From JANWLD01 sp035700225 (GTDB lineage Bacteria; Patescibacteriota; Saccharimonadia; Saccharimonadales; 2-12-FULL-41-12): DNA of 10,860 bases. This document shows positions 1 through 5,874 of the stretch, one piece after another (positions within the stretch are counted from its first letter, which is position 1; the number at the start of each line of letters is the position of its first letter). Both the position numbers and the translations under genes were made by a program. The notes below the pieces were generated by a model, which was not told the origin of the DNA, searched no databases, and saw only the letters and a program-made list of their open reading frames with translations. The stretch spans positions 1 to 10,860 of the forward strand of contig DASSOT010000002.1 of NCBI GenBank assembly GCA_035700225.1. Direction: 5' to 3'.

Positions 1-444
1 AAACAGATTATTAACCAATCGCTGGATGAGATGCAGTTGCACCTGACGCCGGCAATCAGAGCGGCCTTCAACAGACGCGGCCTGACAGTCCACCAGAGCG
101 TTACCCTGGCTTCTATAATTGAAAAAGAAGTCGATAACAATGCCGACAAGCCCGTCGTGGCCCAGGTTTTCCTAAAACGCCTAAAAGAAGGCATATTACT
201 GCAATCAAATGCTACCGACGCTTATGCCCATATGAACTCCGCTTATGACAGCTATGAGCACAAAGGTCTCCCGCCGGGGCCGATAAGCAACGTTACCGAC
301 AGCTCATTGCGAGCGGTGGCTTATCCTGCAGATACTGATTGGTTGTATTTCGTAACCGGAGATGACGGCAAGACCTACTTCTCTAAAACTTTGGCAGATC
401 ACGAATACCAAGTTAAAAAACATTGCAAAAGGCTTTGCAAATAA
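1..444 (+). CDS. mltG: Endolytic peptidoglycan transglycosylase MltG (YceG-like), C-terminal part
   Basis: This is the 3' end of a gene that enters from the left edge; 147 codons are open from base 1, so the ATG at 31 is internal. MltG is a membrane-anchored lytic transglycosylase that cuts nascent glycan strands outside the cytoplasmic membrane and so sets their length. The diagnostic block LASIIEKEV is present. The GAA at 121-123 encodes the glutamate corresponding to the catalytic one in E. coli MltG. It is followed by the family's LQSxxT segment (LQSNATDAYA), then KGLPPGPISN, then the PADTDWLYFV and GKTYFSKT strands that close the YceG domain. The N-terminal anchor and LysM-like part lie outside the window. 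The stop is TAA at 442-444. A 7-bp hairpin (TTGCAAA/TTTGCAA, 423-440) covers the last codons but has no adjacent T-run. The next gene also acts on the wall. Identification is secure. Confidence 0.93.
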   Translation, partial: KQIINQSLDEMQLHLTPAIRAAFNRRGLTVHQSVTLASIIEKEVDNNADKPVVAQVFLKRLKEGILLQSNATDAYAHMNSAYDSYEHKGLPPGPISNVTDSSLRAVAYPADTDWLYFVTGDDGKTYFSKTLADHEYQVKKHCKRLCK

Positions 445-639
445 ACGTTACCACCCCTGTTTTTTTCCACAAGTTGACAGCCCTTGACCCTTGCTTTAAC
501 CTTTTATACCTGCTAAAGTTTATGTTGCAGTTTCGGATAAAAAGCTTATCCTTGTAGATATCCTTGACTGCGCCCGCCCGCTCAAAGCTAATTAGTAAGA
601 TTTTATAAATTAACAAGAGCGGCAAAACAGGAGTAGTAT
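445..639 (+). promoter_or_regulatory. Intergenic leader of the LysM-CHAP gene with weak promoter candidates
   Basis: This 195-bp gap holds no convincing gene. The best promoter candidate is TTGCTT (491-496), a 17-bp spacer and TAAAGT (514-519), with an extended -10 TG at 511-512. A consensus TTGACA at 474-479 has no good -10 at the right distance. A second candidate -10, TATAAA at 604-609, would give a short leader ending in the AGGAG at 629-633. A short inverted repeat, GGATAA-AAAGC-TTATCC (535-551), lies between them. I cannot decide between the promoters from sequence alone. Confidence 0.3.
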
Positions 640-642
640 ATT
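629..642 (+). promoter_or_regulatory. Shine-Dalgarno and proposed ATT start of the LysM-CHAP gene
   Basis: AGGAG at 629-633 is followed, after an in-frame TAG and a TAT codon, by ATT at 640-642, giving 6-nt spacing. No ATG, GTG or TTG occurs in this frame between the TAG and position 814. This site therefore best explains how the N-terminal membrane segment is translated. ATT is a rare but real bacterial start, for example in infC. Confidence 0.5.
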
Positions 643-1776
643 CGCAGTTCAACCGTAGTTGCCAGCCAGCAAATCTCGCAAAAGCTGGACAAGACAGCGC
701 GCAAACGATCAAGATATACGTTTTTTACCCGGCTTTTCGGCAGGTCCGAAAAGCGGTATGTCCGCATAACTATAATAGGCGCGAACATACTGGTTTTCGC
801 AGTTGTAGGCGTCGTGGTTGTTTCCAACGCTCCGAACGAATCCAAGTTCTCAAGCCTCGCCGCAAGCGGCTCGAATGCTGACTCGACCAATCCGCTGGAT
901 GAGATATCCGCCGCAGATATCGCGGTGAACGTAGCCCGCGTAACCCGATTGCCCGAATCCACCGCTGTAAAGAACAAGGCCGACTCGGAGGTTGCCAAGC
1001 TTGCCGTTTCTTCTAACGACGACAATATTATCAGTAAGCCTCAGGTCATATCCGACGGGCTGAAATCCAGCAAAGACATTATCCATTACAAGGTCCAGCC
1101 GGGCGACACCGTGCAGAGTGTCGCTGAAAAGTTCGGGATAACCTCTGAAACTATTCGACTATCGAATAATCTCGAAGGCGATTCGCTTAGTCCGGGCATG
1201 GATTTGCTGATAAGTCCGATTGACGGCTTGGTCTACAGGGTCCAGCCGGGCGATACGCCTCAGTCACTGGCCTCCAGATACCGGGCTGATGCTAATCAGA
1301 TAATCACTTTCAATGACGTGGAAGTCACGGGCAGGTTGAAAGTAGGTCGGCTGATAGTCATACCCGACGGTGCGAAACCGGTTTCATCCTACTATCTGCA
1401 GTCGGGCTACACGACCGGTTTTTCTTTCGGTAGCGCCCCGATATACACGCCTAACGGCTATGATTACGGTTATTGCACCTGGTACGCCGCTAAAAGAAGA
1501 GCGGAACTGGGCAGTCCTATACCGAGCAATCTGGGCAATGCCATCACTTGGCTCAGCGCCGCACGCCTGGCTGGTCTGTCTACGGGCAGTACGCCCCGCG
1601 CCGGAGCTGTGGTTTACTTCATGAATATCGGCGGTCTTGGGCATGTGGCTGTGGTTGAAAACGTCAATTCCGACGGTTCGTTCCGTATCTCACAGATGAA
1701 TAACCCCTACTGGGGCCGGGTAACTTACGACACCATCCCTGCATCTGAAGCGGGCAGTTACCGCTTCATATACTGA
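640..1776 (+). CDS. Membrane-anchored cell-wall protein: TM segment, two LysM modules, CHAP hydrolase domain
   Basis: Probable surface-exposed peptidoglycan amidase or endopeptidase, 378 residues if it starts at ATT 640. In order: a basic cytoplasmic head (residues 1-40); one membrane segment (about 42-62, including ITIIGANILVFAVVG) with the positive-inside pattern; a Ser/Asp/Ala-rich linker; LysM 1 (about 149-192, HYKVQPGDT); LysM 2 (about 198-242, VYRVQPGDT); and a C-terminal CHAP domain with the YGYCTWYAA cysteine (about C279) and the GLGHVAVVE histidine (about H335). LysM binds glycan chains and CHAP cuts peptide or amide bonds of peptidoglycan. The first conventional start in frame is GTG 814, which falls inside the membrane segment and would destroy it. 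The frame is open back to TAG 634-636. ATT 640 lies 6 nt after AGGAG (629-633); CTG 685 is the other option. Domain calls are firm; the start is inferred. Confidence 0.85.
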   Translation: MRSSTVVASQQISQKLDKTARKRSRYTFFTRLFGRSEKRYVRITIIGANILVFAVVGVVVVSNAPNESKFSSLAASGSNADSTNPLDEISAADIAVNVARVTRLPESTAVKNKADSEVAKLAVSSNDDNIISKPQVISDGLKSSKDIIHYKVQPGDTVQSVAEKFGITSETIRLSNNLEGDSLSPGMDLLISPIDGLVYRVQPGDTPQSLASRYRADANQIITFNDVEVTGRLKVGRLIVIPDGAKPVSSYYLQSGYTTGFSFGSAPIYTPNGYDYGYCTWYAAKRRAELGSPIPSNLGNAITWLSAARLAGLSTGSTPRAGAVVYFMNIGGLGHVAVVENVNSDGSFRISQMNNPYWGRVTYDTIPASEAGSYRFIY

Positions 1777-1779
1777 AGC
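1763..1779. repeat. 17-bp inverted repeat spanning a stop codon and the next promoter's -35 position
   Basis: GCTTCA-TATAC-TGAAGC is a perfect 6-bp inverted repeat with a 5-base centre. It includes the TGA of the LysM-CHAP gene. No T-run follows, so it is not a standard intrinsic terminator. It covers the place where the -35 box of the downstream TATAAT (1791-1796) should be. It could be an RNA hairpin at the mRNA end or a protein-binding operator; the sequence does not say which. Confidence 0.4.
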
Positions 1780-1787
1780 AACCAACT

Positions 1788-1796
1788 TGTTATAAT
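1788..1796 (+). promoter_or_regulatory. Extended -10 promoter upstream of obg
   Basis: TGTTATAAT is a perfect extended -10 element. The hexamer at 17 bp upstream (ATATAC, 1768-1773) is a poor -35, which an extended -10 can tolerate. The expected transcription start is about 7 nt after the hexamer, at or near 1803. This would give obg a 5' region of about 178 nt. Confidence 0.5.
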
Positions 1797-1802
1797 TACT
1801 GC

Positions 1803-1980
1803 ATGATGCGACTCTCTCGTGCAAATACAGCACAAGGAAATAACGAGGAACGGAATAAGGCGTACAGAAACGTACGGTACATGAGTACCGTAGTTATTGA
1901 CGCAGTGATGTGTGGCAAGTATGGCAGAGCCGCAGAAGCTCGGCCACTGCGGGCAGGCCATGCGGCGAGGGAGTTCGCAG
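1803..1980 (+). promoter_or_regulatory. Long structured 5' region of obg
   Basis: From the expected transcription start to the obg TTG there are about 178 nt containing several complementary arms. TACGGTAC (1873-1880) and GTACCGTA (1885-1892) form a perfect 8-bp stem with an ATGA loop. AATAAC (1839-1844) can pair with GTTATT (1893-1898) around it. Further on, GTATGGC (1919-1925) pairs with GCCATGC (1957-1963, one G-U), enclosing CCGCAG (1930-1935)/CTGCGG (1947-1952). The second hairpin ends 4 nt before the obg Shine-Dalgarno at 1968-1973, so its folding could control translation. It does not match any riboswitch or ribosomal-protein leader I know. Its function is unknown. Confidence 0.4.
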
Positions 1981-1991
1981 TTGTTTGTTGA
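1803..1991 (+). CDS. Possible leaderless 62-codon upstream ORF overlapping the obg start
   Basis: The ATG at 1803 lies exactly where transcription from TATAAT 1791-1796 should begin. The frame stays open for 62 codons to TGA 1989-1991, 11 nt past the obg start and in another frame. That layout would suit translational coupling: ribosomes ending here would open the hairpin covering the obg ribosome site. The peptide is basic and Arg/Ala-rich, with no recognisable domain or membrane segment. An open frame of this length is not remarkable in DNA of this composition, and there is no Shine-Dalgarno. It may be chance, so I rate it low. Confidence 0.22.
   Translation: MMRLSRANTAQGNNEERNKAYRNVRYMSTVVIDAVMCGKYGRAAEARPLRAGHAAREFAVVC
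1968..1983 (+). promoter_or_regulatory. Shine-Dalgarno deciding the TTG start of obg
   Basis: AGGGAG (1968-1973) is 7 nt upstream of TTG 1981-1983. This places translation at the conserved FVDKV N-terminus of Obg and argues against the upstream GTG at 1912. Confidence 0.75.
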
Positions 1992-3249
1992 TAAGGTAAG
2001 CGTAAAGATCAAGGCCGGCAAAGGCGGCGACGGCAAGCTAAGCTTCCGGCACGAGAAGTTCGTAAGCAGAGGCGGACCGGACGGCGGCGACGGCGGCGAC
2101 GGCGGCAATGTCGTAGCCCTTGCCAGCAATAACCAGAACACGCTGGCGAACTTCCGCTACAAGAAAGAAATTTTCGCAGACCCGGGAAAGAACGGCGAAA
2201 AACGCAAAAAACATGGCAAGAATGGCAAAGACCTGATAGTAAAACTGCCCGTAGGAACCGTGATTTACGGCCCGGACGACCGGGTTCTGGCAGACCTGAC
2301 CGAAGATGGCCAGAGAGAAATAATAGCCCTAGGCGGCAAAGGCGGCTACGGCAACGCGCATTTTGTCAGCAGTACGCGCCGGGCTCCTAAGGTGGCCGAA
2401 AAAGGCGAACCGGGGGAGGAGTTCGAAGCTGTACTTGAGCTTAAGATGCTGGCTGATGTCGGCTTGGTCGGCCTGCCGAACGCCGGCAAGTCCACATTGC
2501 TCGGAAGAATCAGCAATGCACGCCCGGAAATAGCCAACTATCCGTTCACGACACTCAACCCAAACCTGGGGGTGGTGGATATGGGCAATGCTTCAAGCAT
2601 CCTGTTCGCCGACATACCCGGCCTGATCGAAGGCGCCAGCCATGGCAAAGGCCTGGGGGATGAGTTCTTGCGTCATGTAGAACGCACCAAGCTCTTAGTA
2701 CATATGATAGACGCATATCAGGATGATGTGGTGCAGTCTTATCGTACGATACAGAAAGAACTTGCAGACTATGCCGTAGATTTGTCCAAAAAACCGCAGA
2801 TAATTGCCATAAACAAGATTGACGGACTGGACGAAGAAATTGCCGCCGATTTGGTTAAGAAGTTGAAAAAAGCCGCTCCGCGCAAAAAAGTAACGGCCAT
2901 ATCAGCCCAGTCCGGCCAGGGCGTGCAGGAACTCCTGCGCGAAACGCAGAAACTGCTTGAAAAATCCGAAAAGAAAACTACCGGCAAAATCAAAGAGAAA
3001 CTTCCGGTCATCAGGCTTGCAACTATGGATGACAGTTGGAAGGTTGCCAAGACAAAAGAAGGTTTCAAGGTGTCCGGTAAAAAGATAGAGCGTTTTGCTC
3101 TTCGTACCGATTTCGAAAGCGAGGCGGGTGTCCAGCGTCTGCGCGATATCATGCGCAAACTGGGCGTAATGCATGAGCTAGAGCGCAAAAAAATCCAGCC
3201 CGGCGACAAAATCATATTTGACAATATTGACAAAAGAATGACTTATTAA
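1981..3249 (+). CDS. obg: GTPase Obg/CgtA, ribosome assembly and stress control
   Basis: Obg is a cytoplasmic GTPase that binds the 50S subunit and links ribosome maturation to growth state. The chosen TTG at 1981 gives the canonical N-terminus (M)FVDKVS and sits 7 nt after AGGGAG (1968-1973). The longer frame from GTG 1912 adds 23 residues unlike Obg. The protein is 422 residues, close to the usual length of about 430. Residues 1 to about 155 form the glycine-rich Obg fold (GGPDGGDGGDGG). The G domain shows G1 GLPNAGKST (164-172), a G2 region YPFTTLNPN, G3 DIPG (211-214), G4 NKID (278-281) and G5 SAQS (308-311). A full C-terminal OCT domain (about 351-419, starting at WKVAK) is present. In many bacteria obg follows rplU-rpmA; here it follows a wall hydrolase and has its own promoter and long leader. 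Confidence 0.96.
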   Translation: MFVDKVSVKIKAGKGGDGKLSFRHEKFVSRGGPDGGDGGDGGNVVALASNNQNTLANFRYKKEIFADPGKNGEKRKKHGKNGKDLIVKLPVGTVIYGPDDRVLADLTEDGQREIIALGGKGGYGNAHFVSSTRRAPKVAEKGEPGEEFEAVLELKMLADVGLVGLPNAGKSTLLGRISNARPEIANYPFTTLNPNLGVVDMGNASSILFADIPGLIEGASHGKGLGDEFLRHVERTKLLVHMIDAYQDDVVQSYRTIQKELADYAVDLSKKPQIIAINKIDGLDEEIAADLVKKLKKAAPRKKVTAISAQSGQGVQELLRETQKLLEKSEKKTTGKIKEKLPVIRLATMDDSWKVAKTKEGFKVSGKKIERFALRTDFESEAGVQRLRDIMRKLGVMHELERKKIQPGDKIIFDNIDKRMTY

Positions 3250-3266
3250 ACGTTTTATATTATATT
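3238..3266 (+). promoter_or_regulatory. Promoter giving a leaderless mRNA for the nitrilase-like gene
   Basis: ATGACT (3238-3243), a 17-bp spacer and TATATT (3261-3266) match the sigma-70 pattern at 4/6 and 5/6. The last base of the -10 is 7 nt before the A of ATG 3273, which is the usual distance to the transcription start. No Shine-Dalgarno lies before the ATG. The -35 overlaps the end of obg. Confidence 0.5.
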
Positions 3267-3272
3267 GACAGA

Positions 3273-3998
3273 ATGCCTCCCCCGGAGTTTGAAGCGAACT
3301 ATTTCAGAAGTTACGGCCTGCACACGGTACAGGATGCACAAGGTGATATTCATTTGGCATCCGCTCCGGACTGGGATTCGTTATTTGACTTGCTCATAAG
3401 CGAATTGCCGGCGGACGGAGTCGTAGTTACGCCGGAGCTCTCAGGTTTTAGCGGTCCACTGGAAGATATACCTGCGCACAAGACAGAGATAGGCGGCCGG
3501 ATAGAAGGCGTACGTGAACTCAGCAGGGCGACCGATGCAGTGATTATGCTGGGGATGCCCATGCGGGACAAGGACGGCAGTTGGTACAACGGCGTCCTGC
3601 ATTTCAAAGACGGCCTGGTCGGGGGCTGTGATCTTAAATCGGGTTTAAGCATGTTTGAAAAAGATTCGGGTATGATAACCGGGCATGACGGCGCAAGATT
3701 GCCCAGGTTCGGGCGCACTACGCTCATCTGTTCCGAAATTCTGAATCCGGAGGGCTTTTCCGTGGAAACCTCAACGGTGTTCGTTCCCGCATGCTGGGCC
3801 ACTCCTTTGCCTGACGCAAATGTCCAGGAAAATCCGTTAAAACTGGATGACCATGACTATCTGAATTTTCTGCGTCTGGGGGCAGTAACCGTGATGGATG
3901 TTCACACCAACGTGGACACGGTAGTCGTGGCAGACCGGAACATGCCCGGTTCTGATTGTGCCGGCCCTTTCAATGCGGTTTTCAGCCGGTTACAATAG
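3273..3998 (+). CDS. Divergent carbon-nitrogen hydrolase (nitrilase superfamily)
   Basis: This 241-residue protein is probably a cytoplasmic amidase or nitrilase-type hydrolase of unknown substrate. The superfamily uses a Glu-Lys-Cys triad, and all three residues are present in order with normal spacing. They are E55 in VVVTPELSG, K122 in CDLKSGLSMFEKD followed by a glycine-containing turn (ITGHDG), and C153 in LICSEILNPEG. The last matches the family pattern ICYDxxxPE, with S and E replacing the usual Y and D. Overall similarity is otherwise low, and the C-terminal part is shorter than in typical 260-300 residue members. There is no signal peptide. The start ATG follows a -10 box at leaderless distance. 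sbcB begins 8 nt after the stop, so the two may be cotranscribed; no shared function is evident. The family call is fairly sure; activity and substrate are not. Confidence 0.68.
   Translation: MPPPEFEANYFRSYGLHTVQDAQGDIHLASAPDWDSLFDLLISELPADGVVVTPELSGFSGPLEDIPAHKTEIGGRIEGVRELSRATDAVIMLGMPMRDKDGSWYNGVLHFKDGLVGGCDLKSGLSMFEKDSGMITGHDGARLPRFGRTTLICSEILNPEGFSVETSTVFVPACWATPLPDANVQENPLKLDDHDYLNFLRLGAVTVMDVHTNVDTVVVADRNMPGSDCAGPFNAVFSRLQ
3991..3996 (+). promoter_or_regulatory. Possible -10 box of sbcB
   Basis: TACAAT lies 10 nt before the GTG of sbcB, and its final T is the first base of the upstream stop codon. The hexamer 17 bp further up, TTTCAA (3968-3973), is only 3/6. If used, the mRNA would have a leader of about 4 nt. 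Read-through from the upstream gene is equally possible. Confidence 0.25.
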
Positions 3999-4006
3999 AA
4001 GCATAA

Positions 4007-5452
4007 GTGGCAGATAGTTTATTTTTTTATGATTTGGAAACTAGTGGCGTAAACCCGCGCGAGAGCCGGATAATGCAGTTCGCCGGCAGGCGTACCGATA
4101 TGGACTTGAATCCCGTCGGAGAACCGATAAACGTTCTTATCAAGATGACGGAAGATACCTTGCCGGAACCGGATGCGGTAATGGTGCATGGGACGACGCC
4201 GCAGAAGACGCTGGCTGAAGGTATCAGCGAAGCAGAGTTCATAAAACTGTTCGACAAAGAGATATGGAAGCCGGATACGATTTTCGCAGGGTTCAATAAC
4301 ATACGTTTCGACGATGAATTCATGCGTTTTCTCTTTTATCGTAACTTCAACGATGCCTATGAATGGCAGTGGCGCGATAATTGTAGTCGCTGGGACCTGC
4401 TGGATGTAACGCGCATGACCCGCGCACTGCGGCCGCAAGGAATAAAATGGCCGTTCGCTCCTGACGGCAAGCCTTCAAACCGGCTGGAACTCCTTACAGC
4501 GGTGAACAAACTTGATCATTTCGACGCGCATGATGCTCTGAGCGATGTTGACGCTACCATCGCTGTTGCGAAACTGATAAAAGAAAAACAGCCGAAACTG
4601 TTTGATTTCCTTCTGAACCTGCGCAGTAAGAAGGCCGTTCAGAACCTGGTAGAAAAAAATAAGATGTTCGTGTATTCCAGTGGCAAATACCCGGCGGAGT
4701 TCGAAAAGACTACCGTAGCGGCCCGAATATGCCCGCATCCGGATAGAAACGGTGCGCTGGTATACGACCTGCGCCACGACCCGGAAGAATTCATCAACTT
4801 GAAGCCGGAAGAACTGGTAGAAAAATGGAAATACAAGAAAGACAGCGAGGAACTGCGTCTACCCGTAAAATCGCTTCAGTACAACCGCTGTCCTGCCATA
4901 GCTCCGCTGGGGGTCCTGGACGAAGCCAGTAAAAAACGTATAGGTATAGACATAAAAACCGCGGAAAAACATCTGGCCACCTTAAAAAAATCTGAAAAAT
5001 TCAAAGACAACCTGCTTCAAGCGGTAAGTATCATTAACGCCGGGCGCGAAGCCCAGGTCGAGCTAGTCGACAATCCGATTGATGTCGATAAACGTTTGTA
5101 TGATGCCTTTATCCCGCCTGCGGATAAGAATCTGTCTGCCGAACTTCGCTCTGCTGAGCCGTCGGAGATAAGTGCTTTTAAGAACAAATTCTTCGACAGG
5201 CGTCTGAAAAGCCTGGTTGTATTCTATAAGGCGCGTAATTTTCCCAAGTATTTATCGGACATTGAACGAAAAGAGTGGGAAGACTATCGCAAAACCATAC
5301 TTCTTGCTGGAGGTAAGGAGTCCAGCCGTTTGGCACGCTACCTCGCGCGTTTACAAGAGCTTTCCAGCCAGCCGAATCTGGGTAAGGAAAACCAATATCT
5401 ACTTGAGGAACTTCAGCTTTGGGCCGAGAATATCGCGGCGGATATGGACTAG
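4007..5452 (+). CDS. sbcB: Exodeoxyribonuclease I (3'-5' single-strand DNA exonuclease)
   Basis: Exonuclease I degrades single-stranded DNA from the 3' end and acts in recombination and mismatch repair. The 481 residues align end to end with E. coli ExoI (475). The DEDDh active site is complete: D9 and E11 in FFYDLETSG, D102 in NNIRFDDEF, and H175 and D180 in AHDALSDVDAT, each offset by six from E. coli D15, E17, D108, H181 and D186. Further shared blocks are RWDLLDV, ALRPxGIxWP, PVKxLxxNxCP and, near the end, DRRLKSLVVFYKARNFP. The latter two belong to the SH3-like and helical parts that wrap the DNA. Translation starts at GTG 4007 with only a weak AGAAG (3997-4001) ahead of it. The last 54 nt overlap a minus-strand gene. 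The family is best known from Gammaproteobacteria, so a complete copy here is notable. Confidence 0.96.
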   Translation: MADSLFFYDLETSGVNPRESRIMQFAGRRTDMDLNPVGEPINVLIKMTEDTLPEPDAVMVHGTTPQKTLAEGISEAEFIKLFDKEIWKPDTIFAGFNNIRFDDEFMRFLFYRNFNDAYEWQWRDNCSRWDLLDVTRMTRALRPQGIKWPFAPDGKPSNRLELLTAVNKLDHFDAHDALSDVDATIAVAKLIKEKQPKLFDFLLNLRSKKAVQNLVEKNKMFVYSSGKYPAEFEKTTVAARICPHPDRNGALVYDLRHDPEEFINLKPEELVEKWKYKKDSEELRLPVKSLQYNRCPAIAPLGVLDEASKKRIGIDIKTAEKHLATLKKSEKFKDNLLQAVSIINAGREAQVELVDNPIDVDKRLYDAFIPPADKNLSAELRSAEPSEISAFKNKFFDRRLKSLVVFYKARNFPKYLSDIERKEWEDYRKTILLAGGKESSRLARYLARLQELSSQPNLGKENQYLLEELQLWAENIAADMD

Positions 5453-5737
5453 CTTTTTTATCAGGCTCTTTTTATACGGCCGTAACTTTTTAGCCAGTTT
5501 TTTAGACAGTCTTTGTTCGTGCTTTTTGAAGTTTCTTAGCTGTTTCTTCAGCCCCTTCTTAATGCGAAAAGAGAGTTTATCTATCCTTAATTTTTTCAAG
5601 AGTTTTTGAAATTGTTTCGGGTGGAACTTTTTAATATCATAGAGCATTAGTCCGAGAGCCGAGAGAGTCAAATATCCTACAAAGCCCAGTTGCAAGCTGG
5701 TACCTGGAATCTGTCCTAGAACTATGTAATCTAACAC
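5399..5737 (-). CDS. Small, very basic single-pass membrane protein of unknown function
   Basis: Not recognised. The 112-residue protein starts at GTG (5737-5735) behind GGTGG (5746-5742) with 5-nt spacing, downstream of a near-consensus promoter. Residues 1-15 (MLDYIVLGQIPGTSL) lead into a hydrophobic segment (about 17-34, LGFVGYLTLSALGLMLYDI). The rest is a long run rich in Lys, Arg and Leu, with repeated LKK, KKL and SKK patterns, predicted helical and strongly positively charged. One membrane span with a cationic tail suggests that the tail meets nucleic acid, lipid head groups or ribosomes, but that is a guess. The gene is AT-rich compared with its neighbours. Its 3' end overlaps sbcB by 54 nt on the other strand, with no terminator between. 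The strong promoter and ribosome site are the main evidence that it is real. Confidence 0.68.
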   Translation of the reverse strand: MLDYIVLGQIPGTSLQLGFVGYLTLSALGLMLYDIKKFHPKQFQKLLKKLRIDKLSFRIKKGLKKQLRNFKKHEQRLSKKLAKKLRPYKKSLIKKLVHIRRDILGPKLKFLK

Positions 5738-5769
5738 TTATGCCACCATTTCTACATAAATCAAGTGCG

Positions 5770-5798
5770 ATTATACTGAAGAATTGCCAAAAAGTCAA
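5770..5798 (-). promoter_or_regulatory. Near-consensus promoter for the small basic membrane protein
   Basis: Read on the minus strand: TTGACT (5798-5793), exactly 17 bp of spacer, then TATAAT (5775-5770). The expected start is near 5763, about 26 nt before the GTG. The -35 lies only 17 bp from the -35 of the opposite-facing lipoprotein promoter. Confidence 0.65.
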
Positions 5799-5815
5799 CA
5801 TTTATGTTTACATCA

Positions 5816-5844
5816 TTGACATCTTATATAACTTATGTTAATAT
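5816..5844 (+). promoter_or_regulatory. Promoter of the duplicated lipoprotein gene
   Basis: TTGACA (5816-5821), a 17-bp spacer and TAATAT (5839-5844), with TG at 5836-5837 forming an extended -10. The expected start is near 5851, followed by AGAAGGAG (5856-5863), 11 nt before ATG 5875. Other AT-rich hexamers downstream (5843-5850) could also serve as -10. Confidence 0.6.
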
Positions 5845-5874
5845 TATATACAAATAGAAGGAGTTTTTTAGCTT

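Noticed and set aside
423..466. Intrinsic terminator after mltG
   Set aside because: The 7-bp hairpin (423-440) is separated from the T-run (460-466) by about 20 nt, so it is not a standard terminator.
1091..1257. DNA direct repeat containing GTCCAGCCGGGCGA
   Set aside because: It is explained by the two LysM modules, which both encode VQPGDT. It is not a mobile or regulatory repeat.
814..1776. LysM-CHAP gene starting at GTG 814
   Set aside because: This start would cut the membrane segment in its middle and leave no export signal on an apparent wall hydrolase.
1919..1963. tRNA or known small RNA in the obg leader
   Set aside because: There is no cloverleaf, no T-loop consensus and no CCA end. 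I could not match SRP, RNase P, tmRNA or a common riboswitch core.
1912..1980. GTG-started 23-residue N-terminal extension of Obg
   Set aside because: Obg proteins begin at FVDKV. The TTG at 1981 has a well-spaced AGGGAG, and the extension lies inside the structured leader.
5217..5609. Plus-strand 130-codon ORF rich in Phe and Ser
   Set aside because: It lies in another frame of sbcB and then runs antisense to the basic membrane protein, whose Lys-rich tail explains the Phe/Leu-rich reading. It has no start signals.
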